NCBI GenBank assembly: GCA_020025675.1
Contig: JAHHRS010000050.1
Location: 1-14,020 of the forward strand
Direction of reading: 5' to 3'
Source: Oscillospiraceae bacterium
GTDB lineage: Bacteria > Bacillota > Clostridia > Oscillospirales > Oscillospiraceae
DNA length: 14,020 nt
In this document: piece after piece, positions 13,743 through 14,020 of the stretch
Position numbering within the stretch: position 1 is the stretch's first letter
Layout: each line of letters begins with the position of its first letter
Program-made: the position numbers and the translations under genes
Notes under the pieces: generated by a model
Database searches by the model: none
What the model saw: the letters and a program-made list of their open reading frames with translations, nothing else
What the model was told of the DNA's origin: nothing

Positions 13743-14020
13743 TTACTCCGGTATACCGGTGGTAATATAATCTGCCCCAAGCTCTGCCATTCTGCTGCCT
13801 GCCTCAAGGTCGTTCACTGTCCGGCAGTTCACCTTCTGCCCTATTAAGTGTACCCTGCAACATTCTCCTCGGTAAACAGATGACAGTCTATATGAAGACC
13901 CTTTGTTTGAGTCAGGGGCCGAAAAATACAATGAGGGAAGAGACAGAACCGATACGGTGCGGAAATACAAAATAAACCAAAATTGAACTGCTGAAATCCG
14001 CAAAAAAAATGCCCGTCATA
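13743..14020 (-). pseudogene. Decayed glycerophosphodiester phosphodiesterase, C-terminal part, frameshifted
   Basis: Two minus-strand frames give adjoining parts of one family. The frame open from the window edge to the stop at 13844 ends with LHIDCHLFTEENVAG. A different frame continues with QKVNCRTVNDLEAG and ends with AELGADYITTGIPE at 13743. Glycerophosphodiester phosphodiesterases end with a near-identical block, V-x-x-WTVN, then LGVDYITTD-P. The frame change falls near 13840-13860. The conserved Trp before TVN is replaced by Arg, which one base change (TGG to CGG) would explain. The N-terminal barrel, with its catalytic residues, lies beyond 14020 and was not seen. Sequence upstream of about 13910 is too decayed to assign a frame. 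The normal enzyme splits glycerophosphodiesters to glycerol 3-phosphate and an alcohol. Confidence 0.7.

Noticed and set aside
13649..13755. A small inverted-repeat element bounded by ACCGGTA-like ends
   Set aside because: The similar ends (GTACCGGTAAAAA and TTTTTACTCCGGTA) match only with a gap, no target duplication is seen, and the right end is explained by a ribosome site plus gene end.
1..14020. Mobile elements, CRISPR arrays, toxin-antitoxin or phage-defence genes
   Set aside because: No transposase, integrase, regularly spaced repeats or defence-type domains are visible on either strand; the window is mainly housekeeping metabolism.

Overview
The window looks like chromosomal DNA of a low-to-mid GC Firmicute, most likely a gut-type Clostridium relative (Oscillospiraceae/Ruminococcaceae-like). 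The reasons are strong AGGAGG ribosome sites, AT-rich sigma-A promoters, a PyrK-dependent (class 1B) dihydroorotate dehydrogenase, a family II pyrophosphatase with a CBS/DRTGG insert, and a Gram-positive-style lipoprotein peptidase. The taxon is an inference from gene content.

Positions 1-8878 (minus strand) hold one tight pyrimidine operon, read right to left: pyrC, carB, pyrK, pyrD, pyrF, pyrE, pyrB, pyrI. Together they encode almost all of the path from carbamoyl phosphate to UMP. CarB makes carbamoyl phosphate, PyrB/PyrI joins it to aspartate, PyrC closes the ring, PyrD/PyrK oxidises dihydroorotate, and PyrE and PyrF make OMP and UMP. The order is that of the Bacillus pyr operon with carA absent and pyrB moved to the end beside pyrI. 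Most junctions overlap or abut. The operon has its own promoter near 8956-8983. The predicted transcript starts with AAUUUG, as in Escherichia coli pyrBI, where UTP-dependent slippage controls expression. I see no PyrR-type attenuator in the roughly 70-nt leader.

Positions 8984-9152 hold a structured non-coding stretch and a perfect 14-bp hairpin that ends the next gene. That gene (9156-10892, minus) is a lipoprotein zinc endopeptidase of the M3/oligoendopeptidase F type. A divergent promoter region (about 10893-11055) separates it from a plus-strand pair: a CBS/DRTGG-regulated manganese-dependent pyrophosphatase (11056-12669) and diaminopimelate epimerase dapF (12676-13512), closed by a strong terminator at 13514-13546.

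The last 474 bases (13547-14020) contain no intact gene. On the minus strand they carry decayed coding sequence: the frameshifted C-terminus of a glycerophosphodiester phosphodiesterase, a short YesL/DUF624-like N-terminus with its own ribosome site, and a short open fragment resembling the tail of a LysR-type regulator. No CRISPR array, insertion sequence, rRNA or tRNA was found.
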